DNA of 64,000 bases from Luteolibacter ambystomatis. GTDB lineage: Bacteria; Verrucomicrobiota; Verrucomicrobiia; Verrucomicrobiales; Akkermansiaceae. The DNA is taken from assembly GCF_018137965.1 (NCBI RefSeq), contig NZ_CP073100.1:2553754-2617753 (forward strand), read 5' to 3'. The position numbers and the translations under genes were made by a program. This document shows positions 34,750 through 44,296 of this stretch, one piece after another (within the stretch, counting starts at the first letter, position 1; each line of letters opens with the position of its first letter). A model generated the notes under the pieces. It did not search any database and had not been told where the DNA came from. It was given only the letters and a program-made list of their open reading frames with translations.

Positions 34750-35859
34750 ATGACTGCCAAAGTGACGAACGTGAGCGCCATCAAACGAGTAGGGGCCATC
34801 GAGGCCGCGGTTGCCGCCCTTCGTGACATGATCGAGACCGGAAAGTGGGCCGACCGTTTGCCTGGCACCCGCGTGCTGGCCGTGCAACTCGGCGTTTCCC
34901 AACCTACGGTGCAACTGGCGCTGCTGGAACTGGCTGAAGAAGGCCTCTTGGAATCGGGTGGCGAGCGGAAGGCCTATCGAGTGAAAAACCGATGCGTGAA
35001 GTCCTCTCCCGGGAACGTGCCCAAGGCCCGCCGCGTCATCCTGCTGACTCATCAGGCCTTGGAGCGAACCGCGGAGTCCGGGCGGAAAGTTTTAGAAACC
35101 TTGCATCGCTTGCTAATGGCATCCGACTGGGATGTGGAGTACCGCGTTGTGGATTTTCTTCATGCTCGCGCCCCGCACCGCAACTGGGACGACGTGATCG
35201 GCGCTGAACCAGGCGAGCTAGTGGTGGCCTTGTTCGGGCGGCCTGCTTTGGCCGAATGGGCGATCAAGCGGGGCGTGAAGATTATTTTCCACGGCGGTGT
35301 GACTGGTGGTTTTCAGGTTCCGATGGTGGCAGTCAAATCCTCACATTTGCTGACGGAGGCTTACCAGCGGCTTATAGAACTCGGCCATCACCGTATTGTT
35401 ACCCCGCTCTGTGATCGCCCTCCGAGCTATATCGAATCCATGCGCGAGGCAGTGCGCTCCCAACTTGAGGCCGCTGGCCTGCCATATTCACCCGCCTATC
35501 ATACGCCGGAGAGCAAGTACTTGCGACAGGATGTCTCATGGGGCATCATGGAAAGCTTGTTTAAACGCGAACGCCCAACCGCGCTGGTGCTGCTCGATTG
35601 GCGGGAGCTGGTGACAACGTTCTGCTTTCTGTCCTGTCTCGGTCTCAAAGTGCCGAAGGATGTTTCCCTCGTGCTATTGAACGATCAGGTGGACGCCGAG
35701 TGGTTCCTGCCTCGGCTAGCCCGCTTCAAATTCCCCACCTACCGTATGGCCCGGCGGATCAAGGCATGGCTGGAGGGAAAATGGGAACCGAACCATATGC
35801 GCGCGACCGTGCCGGCGGAATGGGTGCCGGGCGAAAGCCTTGCTCCCCCGCCGAAATGA
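34750..35859 (+). CDS. GntR-type wHTH regulator with periplasmic-binding-protein-like effector domain
   Basis: 369 residues from ATG 34750. An N-terminal winged HTH (about 12-75: VAALRDMIETGKWADRLPGTRVLAVQLGVSQPTVQLALLELAEEGLLESGGE) is followed by a LacI/PBP1-like ligand domain (about 95-350: YQRLIELGHHRIVTPL, DVSLVLLNDQVDAEWFLPRLARFKFPTYRMARRIKAWLEG). This is the GntR/LacI hybrid type common in Verrucomicrobiota and usually linked to sugar control. It is cargo between two direct IS3 copies, without an adjacent catabolic operon, so the target is unknown. Confidence 0.8.
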   Translation: MTAKVTNVSAIKRVGAIEAAVAALRDMIETGKWADRLPGTRVLAVQLGVSQPTVQLALLELAEEGLLESGGERKAYRVKNRCVKSSPGNVPKARRVILLTHQALERTAESGRKVLETLHRLLMASDWDVEYRVVDFLHARAPHRNWDDVIGAEPGELVVALFGRPALAEWAIKRGVKIIFHGGVTGGFQVPMVAVKSSHLLTEAYQRLIELGHHRIVTPLCDRPPSYIESMREAVRSQLEAAGLPYSPAYHTPESKYLRQDVSWGIMESLFKRERPTALVLLDWRELVTTFCFLSCLGLKVPKDVSLVLLNDQVDAEWFLPRLARFKFPTYRMARRIKAWLEGKWEPNHMRATVPAEWVPGESLAPPPK

Positions 35860-36550
35860 TGGATGAGTTCTAGCGGCGAGCAACTTCGCCGACCTTATAA
35901 GAGGCTATGTCGAGCAAAGAGAGAAAGCTCCCGGTAAACCTCGACTATCAATACGCTGACATCGGAACGTTCTCGCTACCCCTACAGCGTTCACCCTTCT
36001 CGGCACGGGGATGCGCAGCGACGTCAACACACGCTCAGCCGATGGAAGCTTAAGCCATCAATCGCAGCGCATGCATTCATGCCGTCTATCTCCTAAAGCA
36101 GAATCCGTCCCCATACGGTTTCAGCTTTGGGAGATGGGCAGCATGAAGGTGGGGAAAAATTTGGGTCCGTCAGAGGTGTCCACCAACCAGGGTCCTTCAA
36201 AGACCCGGATGATCAATAGGATCCAACGAGAAGTGAGTGTGGTTGTAGTCTAGGACGATGATCGAGGACCACAGGCAAAATGGTCTCGCAATTTCTCTCA
36301 CCCTATCGTGGGTTGCTTCAACGGACTCTTGGGCAGGGAATCGCCAGTCCCCCGGCATCATGCTGTAGTAACGCTGTTACCACCTTCCATTACGTCGATT
36401 GCTCCTACCGCCCGCATGGCATCGGAAAATTTTTCGACCTGGCTGTTGGCATCATCGGCTTCGTGCAACAAAACCCGGACGTAGTGGTAGTCAGCGTTCA
36501 CCGCGCTTTCGTACAGTGAAACATTGTGAATTCAAGCTCTCGCCATTCAG
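35860..36550. other. 691-bp stretch without a recognised gene
   Basis: Short frames only; composition is mixed. No RNA gene, repeat or hairpin with a T run was recognised. Confidence 0.4.
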
Positions 36551-37135
36551 ATGGCTCCAGCGCCAAGAAGACCCGCAGGCTGTCCGTCCTGCGGCCAGAG
36601 CCTCTCCGCTACTCCGGAGCTGTATGGGACCACGATTGAGTGCCCGGCCTGCCAGAAAACTCTGACGGTTCCTCATCCCCAGCCCGTTCCGCCCCAGCTT
36701 CCGCTGGCGGCATCCACCCCGGTTCCCGCCATCTGGAACCCGTCGGTTTGCGGGGTCTTCTCCCTGCTCTTCGGCCTGGCGATCGGTCCGTGGCTGCATT
36801 CGTTGAACTGGAAGGCCCTCGGACGCACAGACGAGGCATCGAAGGCTCGCTTCTGGGCTCTGGGTCTGCTGGGAGTGGATATTCTCCGCACCGGCTACGT
36901 CCTTACGCAACCGAAGGCCGGAACTGGTCTCGGGATCAGCTTCGTGATCGGCCTCGCGGCCCTGCTGGTCTGGATTGTGGCCGCGGGTCGGAAGCAAGAA
37001 AGGGAGATCAAGGGGCGTGTTCCCGGGACGTTCCGTAAGCGCTCTTGGATGGGACCCATCTTCGGAAGTCTGGGCTACGCCTGTGTCTGGTTCCTCGCCT
37101 GCTCGGTCACCTCTACCTCCCTCCAGCGATTGTAG
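36551..37135 (+). CDS. Zinc-ribbon membrane protein
   Basis: 194 residues. An N-terminal zinc ribbon, CPSCGQ...CPACQK (about 11-36), is followed by a Pro-rich linker. Hydrophobic segments then follow at about 63-80, 98-112, 125-142 and 170-187. This layout is common in small PVC proteins of unknown function. It is second cargo in the IS3-bounded segment. Confidence 0.65.
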   Translation: MAPAPRRPAGCPSCGQSLSATPELYGTTIECPACQKTLTVPHPQPVPPQLPLAASTPVPAIWNPSVCGVFSLLFGLAIGPWLHSLNWKALGRTDEASKARFWALGLLGVDILRTGYVLTQPKAGTGLGISFVIGLAALLVWIVAAGRKQEREIKGRVPGTFRKRSWMGPIFGSLGYACVWFLACSVTSTSLQRL

Positions 37136-37265
37136 CAGCGGCTTACTTTGAAATGAAATGACTGACCAATCCCAACAGGGTCATATTCTCCGCAATGGAA
37201 TTGACCGCCGCCTAGGAAAGTAGTCCAAGGCGAGTGAGAGGATTTGATGAACTCGAATCCTCAAA

Positions 37266-37556
37266 ATGAACAGACAGAAGAGACACACGCCGGAAGAAAT
37301 CATCCGTTTGCTGCGCGAACACGAGGGCAGCGGGTTGAGCCAGGAGAAGTTCTGCCAACAGAAGCAGATCTCGGTGCAGACGCTGCACCGGTGGCGCAAG
37401 AAATACGGTCAGATGGACGAGACGGACGCGAAGCGTCTCAAGGCGTTGGAGAAGGAGAACGCCGAGCTCAAGAAGATGTATGCTGATGCGATGCTGGGGA
37501 ACAAGATCCTCAAGGAGGCACTGGAAAAAAGCTGTAAGCGCGGGTCAGCGTCGTGA
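37266..37556 (+). CDS. IS3-family OrfA, copy 2 (altered end)
   Basis: As copy 1, but the A6 run changes the ending to EKSCKRGSAS. The A AAA AAG heptamer is lost in the orfA phase, so the normal -1 fusion cannot be made. Confidence 0.8.
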   Translation: MNRQKRHTPEEIIRLLREHEGSGLSQEKFCQQKQISVQTLHRWRKKYGQMDETDAKRLKALEKENAELKKMYADAMLGNKILKEALEKSCKRGSAS

Positions 37557-38496
37557 ACTGGCGAGCCAGGCTGTGGCCCGGAAGGGCTGCAGCCAGCGGC
37601 AGGCGTGCCGGTTTTTCGCGCTGTCCCGCGCCACCTGCCGCTATCGTCCCAGAAGTCCGCACCCTGCCCGGGAGCGGGCGGATCAGGCGGTGGTGGCCTT
37701 GAGCCTGGAGCATCCCGAACTTGGAGCCGACAAGATCGCCGCGATGGCGCGGCGGCAGGGTCACCGGTTGGGCAACCGTCATGTCCGGGAGCTTCGTCGC
37801 GACGAGTGCCTGACGGTTCCGCCGCGCAAGCCCAAGCAACAGCGGCGTGGCGAATCGACGGGTCGTCATCCGCAGAAGGCTTCGTATCGCGGCCATGTGT
37901 GGACGTGGGACTTCATCCACGATTGGACGATGAAGGGAGGAGCCTTCCGGGTGCTGAGCGTGGTGGACGAACATACCCGCGAACTGCTGGCCCTGCATGT
38001 GGATCGCAACATCGGTTCGGGCAAGGTCCGCGAGGTGATGGAGGAACTGGTGGCGCGGCATGGCGCTCCCGGCCACATCCGCTCGGACAACGGCCCGGAG
38101 TTCGTGGCGCGGAGCCTTCAGGACTGGCTGGCTGCAGCGCGGATCAAGACCCTTTACATCGAGCCCGGCAGCCCGTGGCAGAACGGCTTCGTGGAAAGCT
38201 TTCATGACAAGTTCCGTGCGGAGTGTCTGGCCCGTGAGTTGTTTTACACGCTGGGCGAAGCCCGCGTGGTGATCGGCGACTGGCGGAGGAAATACAACAG
38301 GGTGCGTCCACACCGGAGCCTCGGGATGCAGACACCGGAAGAGTTCGCGGTGAAGAGCGCGCAGGGAACTCCGCCCGGCCGGGCTGCGGAGCTTGGCGCT
38401 CCGACGAGTTGGGAAACCCATTCTCGCGGCAACCTCCTCCACCCGGCCTCTCCAAGGAGAAAAAGGAAGCTTGAACAGCAAGGTTATCGGACGTAG
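37531..38496 (+). CDS. IS3-family OrfB integrase, copy 2
   Basis: Same DDE integrase sequence as copy 1. It is now in the +1 frame relative to its orfA because of the missing A, so fusion transposase production is doubtful. It could be trans-complemented by copy 1. Confidence 0.8.
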   Translation, partial: AVSAGQRRELASQAVARKGCSQRQACRFFALSRATCRYRPRSPHPARERADQAVVALSLEHPELGADKIAAMARRQGHRLGNRHVRELRRDECLTVPPRKPKQQRRGESTGRHPQKASYRGHVWTWDFIHDWTMKGGAFRVLSVVDEHTRELLALHVDRNIGSGKVREVMEELVARHGAPGHIRSDNGPEFVARSLQDWLAAARIKTLYIEPGSPWQNGFVESFHDKFRAECLARELFYTLGEARVVIGDWRRKYNRVRPHRSLGMQTPEEFAVKSAQGTPPGRAAELGAPTSWETHSRGNLLHPASPRRKRKLEQQGYRT

Positions 38497-38548
38497 CCAA
38501 GCACCCGGATCTTCTCACTCAGGGTGGACTAAAAAATCAACGGCGGTC

Positions 38549-38860
38549 ATTTCGGATGATGCCGCAACAACATTGGCCGAGCTTGCTCATCATGGAGCCA
38601 GCGGCTCTCACACGATCCGTTACAGTTTGGATTTGAACAAAGCCAACATTCTCGACCTCACCGATCCCTCGATCGCCAAAGCTTGGGGGTATGCGGGAGG
38701 CGACATCACTCCCGCAACACAAGCCATAGGAATACGGGCCATTGAAGCGGGTTACAATGTCATCAAGTTCCCATCCCTCCGGGGACCCGGGACAAACTAC
38801 GGTGTCATTTCTGATTTCAATAAAATACTTACTCCAAAAATGATTGTCCCAACACCATGA
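38549..38860 (+). pseudogene. Orphan toxin-like C-terminal domain, 5' end removed by IS3 copy 2
   Basis: About 103 codons open from the IS edge: SDDAATTLAELAHHGASGSHTIRYSLDLNKANILDLTDP, AWGYAGGDITPATQAIGIRAIEAGYNVIKFPSLRGPGTNYGVISDFNKIL. The pattern resembles the end of RES/ADP-ribosyltransferase-like or Rhs C-terminal toxin domains (inference, no search done). It is AT-richer than the core genes. The stop overlaps the next gene by 4 bp, the usual toxin-immunity coupling. Confidence 0.55.
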
Positions 38861-39309
38861 GCTCGGTCATATATGAATACACATGCGCATCGTGCGGAAC
38901 AGAATTCAAAGCATCAGGAGTTCCGGAAATGAGCTATGGCGAGTTCGTTCTCCGCACGAAATCCGGGGAAGAATCCTATCTGGAAGCCATCGGAAATCCT
39001 GCATTCAACGAGGTTTGGAAATTAGTTGAATCACACCCAAGCCTCGCCCACACAGATCCAAACCGACTTGGTGAAATTACACAAAAAATCTTTGGCCCCG
39101 TCTGTGATCTCTCACCAACAGGTCAGATTTTTCATGTCGGAATTCCGCCAGCATGTCCCATTTGTTCATCCCATAAAATGGCTTCATGGAGAGAATCTCG
39201 TCCTTTGCAACTCAGCCCGATTCCATCGGCAACACAGAATCGCTGGGAGTCGTTGGACGAATCGAAAAAAGCTGCCGTGATTGACGAAGCGATTAGAGAT
39301 CTTTCATGA
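38857..39309 (+). CDS. Probable immunity protein of the orphan toxin module
   Basis: 150 residues, soluble. Cys pairs YTCASCGTEF (residues 9-12) and PACPICSS (about 99-102) suggest a zinc-binding fold. AT-rich like the toxin fragment, and overlapping it (ATGA). Function is inferred only from position, size and composition. Confidence 0.55.
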   Translation: MSSVIYEYTCASCGTEFKASGVPEMSYGEFVLRTKSGEESYLEAIGNPAFNEVWKLVESHPSLAHTDPNRLGEITQKIFGPVCDLSPTGQIFHVGIPPACPICSSHKMASWRESRPLQLSPIPSATQNRWESLDESKKAAVIDEAIRDLS

Positions 39310-39790
39310 ACCCATAAAAATTGATTCAAACGAGCTTGAGCCGGATGGAAAACACTTGAAAAACAGGAATAACCACCTCTTGCAGGCATACCTGCCCCAT
39401 TCTCGCACTCGAAAGCGCGGCGGACATTCACCTTCATCCATATATTCCTCGTCCACGATTAACTGAAAACCGTGCAGATTCAAACCCATGTCTGCATCCA
39501 AAAGCTTGCTTGTGCCATCCTCTAAAAGCCGCGCCTTGCTGTTTCCTCACCAGCTGCCAAACCCTAGCAGCTTGGATGTTCGATACGGCAGGACCAAAAC
39601 GTGCCTGTGGCTCCTGAGCATTGTCGGAGTAGCGTGCGTTACAAACTGACAATAAGTTAAGGCAGGCCAACAAGGCGGAATCAAAGGCACGAAATGAAAG
39701 GCCCTCTACCAGCCATCCTCACTAGGGAATTGTATCGGAAACTGGCATTCAAACAGCAGATGGATAAGTCCGTGCACCCGGGAGGCAAGC
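39310..39790. other. 481-bp AT-richer stretch without a recognised gene
   Basis: It looks like degraded accessory DNA. No hairpin, RNA or repeat was recognised. Confidence 0.4.
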
Positions 39791-40107
39791 ATGGCCGTTG
39801 AATTGGATTTGCCGCTGACGCGTCCTTTCGATCCGAGGGTGATCCAATCGGAGATCGCAGGGCTTCTGCACCAACGGCTTCGGCTTGATGCGAAGCCGGA
39901 TGTGCGGTTGCGCGTCGAAAAGTGCCTGCTGGAGGCGGACTCCTCCATTCAGGATGTGTCGGTTTTTTTCAGCATCGCCGATCTGGCGGAGGTTTGGGTG
40001 ATGTCCTATCCGGACCCGTCCGATTCCAGCACCTGGGTATCCGTCAGCTACGGTCATTTCCGCTCGGCGGAGTCGAAGCTATTGTGTCTGGCGACGGCTG
40101 TTGTTCT
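39791..40107 (+). pseudogene. Small hypothetical protein truncated by IS66 element 1
   Basis: About 106 residues (MAVELDLPLTRPFDPRVIQSEIAGLLHQRL...DSSTWVSVSYGHFRSAESKLLCLATAVVL). The stop codon (TAA, 40109-40111) comes from the first bases of the IS66 terminal repeat GTAAGC, so the native C-terminus is lost. Family not recognised. Confidence 0.55.
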
Positions 40108-40153
40108 GTAAGCGTGGTCCCAAGCGCCATCCGGTAGGCGTTGCAGCGGCGAT

Positions 40154-40193
40154 TTCGTTGTCGTCATAGTGAGAGGTTTATGACGACAACGAA
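40154..40193. repeat. 15-bp inverted repeat near the left end of IS66 element 1
   Basis: TTCGTTGTCGTCATA (40154-40168) and its exact complement (40179-40193), about 46 bp inside the left end. The same palindrome occurs near the right end. Confidence 0.75.
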
Positions 40194-40195
40194 TT

Positions 40196-41715
40196 TTACG
40201 CGGCGCGACGGGTCGCTACAGTCCGTTGGGTTTTCAGCCAGTTGGACGGGGTCAGGGCCGCAACCTCGTGGTTTTGCATCCCGGGTAGCCGGGTGAGCAC
40301 GTCGGTGAGATAGTCCTTTGGATCGATTCCGAGGCGGCGGCAGTTCTCCACGACAGTATAGAGGATGGCCGCCTTGTCCCCGGCGGCTTCGCGGCCGATG
40401 AACAGCCAGTTCTTCGCGCCCAATTTGGTCGGGCGGATGGCATTCTCGACGAGGTTGTTGTCGATCTCAATGCGCCCGTCCCGCAGGTACGTGACAAGGT
40501 GGTCCCACTGGTTGAGGGCGTAACGGATGGCCTTCCCCAGGTTGGATTGAGGCAGGATGGAGCGACGCCTGGCCAGCAGATCGAAGAGCCGTTTGAGCTG
40601 TTGGTGGATGGGGCGGCTTTCCGAGGCGCGGATGGCATCGCGCAGAGCCGGACCGGCGCGGCCCTGCCGCAGGTGCTTCTCGATGCGGTAGAGGTGGCCG
40701 AGCTGGCGCAGGATCCATCCGACGAGCTTGGGCGATTGATCCTTCGCTTCGTAAAACTTGCGACGTACATGGGCGTGGCACCCCATGAGGGTGATGTGCT
40801 CCTTGCCGCGTGCCCAAGAGGGATAGGCGCTAAAGCCGTCACATTGGATGATCCGCGGGAACGGAGTATCCGCGCCGAGCAGGCCGGTGATGCCGCTCTG
40901 GTCGCGACCCGGCTGCCAGTGGTAGAGAACACTGCCGCCGGGGATGTTGCTGGTCCAGAGGTAGCCGGTGCGGGTCTTGCCGTGGCCGGGTTCCAGATAG
41001 TCGATGGGCGTTTCGTCGAGCTGGAGGTAGTGGCTGGCGTGGTGCTCGCTCCGGATCTCGCGGTGGATGGCGGCGAGCCAGTCCGAGGCGAGCAGCGACC
41101 AGTCGCAGAGGGTCTTGCGGTGGAGGTTCACGCCCTGACGGGAGAAGATCTCGCTCTGCCGGTAATAGGGCAGATGGTGGGCGTAGCGGGCGGTGACGAC
41201 CTCCGCGATCAGCGCGGGAGTGGCAGTGCAGCGATCCTGCAACGACGGCGGCAGCGGAGCGATGACGGGTTTGGCGAGGGGATCGCCGGCGCGCACATAC
41301 TTGGGCCGGACGAGGCGGCGGCGCAGGAAGCGACCGGGTCGGTAGTCGAGTTGCTCGCGGACTTCCTCACCGATACGCCGCCAGGCGGTGGGATCGGCCG
41401 TAACCTCGGGCGGGTCGAGAACTTCCACCTCGACGGGAAGGTGCTCGGGGATGCGCGGTTGGCGGGATGCCTTCGTGGTTTTCGGCTTGTGATCGGGTGT
41501 TTCAGCCGCCGGGACGCCTTCGGTTCCATCGGCGGCGGGCGCTTTTTTGCCGCATCGGGATCCAACAAGAGTTCGAGCTGGGCGGGATCGAGCGATTCGC
41601 TGGTCGATCCGAAGACGCGGCGCACGAGCGCATCAAGCTTCTGCTCCAATAGGGCGATGCGCTGGTCCTTGCGGGCGAGCTCGTCCAACAGGAACTGTTC
41701 GCGCTCGCGGGTCAT
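40196..41715 (-). CDS. tnpC: IS66 TnpC transposase, joined by a -1 frameshift at A AAA AAG
   Basis: The N-terminal part is coiled-coil (REREQFLLDELARKDQRIALLEQKLDALVRRVFG, typical IS66 start). The C-terminal part is the DDE domain (YLQLDETPIDYLEPGHGKTRTGYLW, IQCDGFSAYPSW, CHAHVRRKFYEA, EIDNNLVENAIRPTKLGAKNWLF). The two parts are in different frames. The switch lies at GCA AAA AAG (41549-41542), a canonical -1 slippery heptamer in the right phase. Read through, the product is about 506 residues, normal for TnpC. Confidence 0.75.
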
Positions 41716-41778
41716 CGTCGTGCGATTTACTACGAGGTGAGCCGTAAATGATCAAGGGGCCGCCGTGCGACATTTCCG

Positions 41779-42132
41779 TCAAGTGGACTCATACCACGGC
41801 CGCTTGCAGCCGTCGCGCATGTCGATGCCATCAAGCAGGAAGGCCAGTGCGGTGGAACTCAGGCGCAGCTTGCCATCGCGGACCTCCGTGCCCTTGGGCC
41901 AGGAAAAGGTCCCGCGTTCAAGCCGTTTTGCCAAAATCCAAAGCCCGCTTCCGTCCCAGTAGAGGATTTTGAGCAGCGAGCGCCGCTTGTTGGTGAAGGC
42001 GAAGATCGCGCCGCTCTTCGGATCTTCCTGAAGTTTGGTGGTCACAGCATCGTGCAGGCCGTTGAAGCTGCGGCGCATGTCGCAAGGCTCCACTGCCACG
42101 AAGACCTTGAGGCTTCCCGAAAAACTCAACAT
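41779..42132 (-). CDS. tnpB: IS66 TnpB (IS66 Orf2)
   Basis: 117 residues with the family core FVAVEPCDMRRSFNGLHDAV, FAFTNKRRSLLKILYWDGSGLWILAKRLERGTFSWP and GIDMRDGCKRPWY. An accessory protein needed for IS66 transposition. It overlaps tnpA by 7 bp. Confidence 0.9.
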   Translation of the reverse strand: MLSFSGSLKVFVAVEPCDMRRSFNGLHDAVTTKLQEDPKSGAIFAFTNKRRSLLKILYWDGSGLWILAKRLERGTFSWPKGTEVRDGKLRLSSTALAFLLDGIDMRDGCKRPWYEST

Positions 42133-42524
42133 GCAGCACCTCCGGACAGGCGCTGGATCACCCGCGCGGCCAACGACACGTCCGTTTCATCGCGGATGAG
42201 AAGCGTCGCTCCTCCCGGAAGCCTCACCTCCAGCCCCACGGAGCCAACCGGCGGGATGCCTGTCGGGAACTTCTCCACCACAGCCGGGAGGAACAGCGGC
42301 GCGGCAGGAGCGGGGCCGGAGACCGGATAGCGGCCGTCGTCGCGTTTGCGCTTCTGAAGCCACGTGGCGAAAGTCTGATACTTCACTCCGTGCAAGGCGC
42401 AAAACTGCGGGCCGCTCGATCCACTGGATTGGTAAGCATCAAGCAACGCGTCACGCTGCTCCCGCGAAAAGCGGATCCTGCCGATACAGTCCTGTTTCAC
42501 CAATCCTTCGTTCGTTGTCGTCAT
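42126..42524 (-). CDS. tnpA: IS66 TnpA (HTH)
   Basis: 132 residues from ATG 42524 (a GTG at 42530 would add two). HTH region RIRFSREQRDALLDAYQSSGSSGPQFCALHGVKYQTFATWLQKRKRD. The start lies inside the 15-bp inverted repeat, so its translation or transcription may be controlled by that structure. Confidence 0.85.
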   Translation of the reverse strand: MTTTNEGLVKQDCIGRIRFSREQRDALLDAYQSSGSSGPQFCALHGVKYQTFATWLQKRKRDDGRYPVSGPAPAAPLFLPAVVEKFPTGIPPVGSVGLEVRLPGGATLLIRDETDVSLAARVIQRLSGGAAC

Positions 42525-42551
42525 ATCCACTATGCCTATGACGACAACGAA
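42511..42551. repeat. 15-bp inverted repeat over the tnpA start of IS66 element 1
   Basis: TTCGTTGTCGTCATA (42511-42525) and exact complement (42537-42551). The proximal arm encodes the first residues of TnpA (ATG ACG ACA ACG). Confidence 0.75.
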
Positions 42552-42728
42552 ACCTCCGTTGCAACCGCAACGGCATGGCGGCTCGGACTACGCTTACTTT
42601 ACCACCTCTTTGCGGCGGTTTGATAAGGAGCGGCCGCAGGTTGATTGTATCCCGCCCATTCCAGCGGATCGAAGAACGGTAAGCGCTCCATGCGGCCTCT
42701 CTTGACCGAGGATGCATGAAGCCGCTTT

Positions 42729-44245
42729 TCAGGACGCTACTTGGATCGGCACGAGCACCTCGTTCGTAGGTTGCCAGTTCTTCGGGAGCAAGGCGTCGAT
42801 CTCCGAGGCCTTCATCCCGGGCAGGCGTTCGAGAACGTCCCGCAGGTAGGCATAAGGTTCGTGGCCGTGTCGCTTCGCGCTCCCGATGAGCGTGTAGAGG
42901 ATGGCGCTACGTTCTCCTGTGTCCTCACCTCCGACGAACATCCAGTTCTTCTTGCCGATCGCCGTGGGACGAATGGCATTTTCGGTGAGGTTGGTATCTG
43001 CCTCGATCTGGCCGTGGCGGACGAAGGTTTCGAGCTTCGGCCACAGCGCGAGGGTGTAGTCGATACCTCGGCCGAGCGGACTCTTCGGCAACACGGACAC
43101 GTCGGCACGCAGCCGCAGCAGATCGTGGCGGAGGGCTTCGAGGATCGGGAAGCTTTGCTCCCGACGTATGGCGGCCCGTTGCTCGGGGCCTGCCCGGGTT
43201 TGGCGTAGTTCCTTTTCGATGGCGTAGAGGCCGCCGATGGCCTTGAGCGGTCCCGGGGCGAGGGGCTGCCCGCTTTGATACGCTTCGTGGAACTTGCGCC
43301 GGGCGTGGGCCCAACAGGCGGCCTGCGTGATCTCCGGATGCCGGGCGGCGTAGGTGTCGTAGGCCCGATACCCGTCGCTCTGGAGGATGCCGCGGAACTC
43401 GGCGAGAAGATCGTCCAGGCAGGCGCTGCCGCGGCTGGCGTGCCATTGGTAAAGGACATCGCCGCCAGGACGGTGCAGGGTCCAAAGATAGCCGAGACCG
43501 GTTTTGCCGGTGCCGGGGGCGAGGTATTTGACCGGTGTCTCGTCGGCCTGCAGGTAATCGCCCGCGAGGAGGTCTTCATGGATGCGCCGGTAGAGCGGCT
43601 TGAGCCAGAAGGCGGCGAGTTCCGCCCAGCGACACAACGTGTTGAGCCCGATGGCGACGCCTTGCCTGCGGGCGAGGATCTGTTCCTGACGGTAGGACGG
43701 TAGGTGATCGCAGTATTTCGAGACGAGGGTGTGGGCGATGAGCGCCGGCGAGGCCGTCAGACCATCCTGGAGGCGCGGTGGGAGCTTGGCGGTGACGGGG
43801 GCCGCGTCCCGGTCGGCGACACGGACGTAGGTGGGGCGGATCAAGCGGCGGATGAAGATCCGGCCGGCTGGTAGTCGAGCTGGTCGCTGCGTTCCTCGCC
43901 GATCCTGCGCCAGACATCGGGGCTGGCTTCGACCGGTTCGGGCAGCAGCACTTCCTCGACGACCGGCAGATGGTCGGGGATGCGCTCGCGGCGCGGCTTG
44001 CGATCAGGACGGGCGACGCTTGCTGCGCTGGCCTCCACCACCGGTGCGTCGCCGAAGGTCGGGGAGGCCGGGGCTTTTCCCGGCGGTTCACCGAGCAGGA
44101 GTTCGAGCTGGGCTGGATCGAGCGCCTCGCTGCTCTTGCCGAAGAGTTTGCGCAACACCAGGTCGAGCTTCTGGCGCGGCAACGCGTTCTCCTGCTCCAG
44201 GGCGGAGATCCGTTCAAGAAGCTGTTGTTCGCGCTCGGGCGTCAT
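42729..44245 (-). pseudogene. tnpC: IS66 TnpC, frameshifted
   Basis: The N-terminal frame (44245 to about 43860: TPEREQQLLERISALEQENALPRQKLDLVLRKLFG...DQLDYQPAG) and C-terminal frame (from about 43860: IRPTYVRVADRD...YLQADETPVKYLAPGTGK...IEADTNLTENAIRPTAIGKKNWMF) are joined if one G is added in CCGGCCGG near 43861. There is no slippery site, so this is a real deletion or a sequencing error. Confidence 0.8.
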
Positions 44246-44296
44246 CGGACGCGCGCAGGCTACGATGGATGGGGTAGTCCCCGGCAAGCCGGATAT

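Larger units (their letters stand above)
37202..38549 (+). mobile_element. IS3-family element, copy 2 (1348 bp)
   Basis: Same orientation and sequence as copy 1, with ends TGACCGCCG...CGGCGGTCA. One A is missing from the slippery run. There is no target duplication (AAT left, TTT right). Together the copies bracket 2.9 kb like a composite element. Confidence 0.85.
40108..42597 (-). mobile_element. IS66-family element 1 (2490 bp)
   Basis: Terminal repeats start GTAAGCGTGGTCC (left) and GTAAGCGTAGTCC (right, reversed) and stay similar for about 60 bp. Genes tnpA-tnpB-tnpC run on the minus strand. No 8-bp target duplication is visible. Confidence 0.85.

Noticed and set aside
34290-38560. Target-site duplications of the two IS3 copies
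   Set aside because: The 3-4 bp on each side do not match within a copy (GTT/GTC; AAT/TTT) or between outer flanks.
42598-42678. 8-bp target duplications of the IS66 elements
   Set aside because: The flanking octamers differ on both sides of each element.
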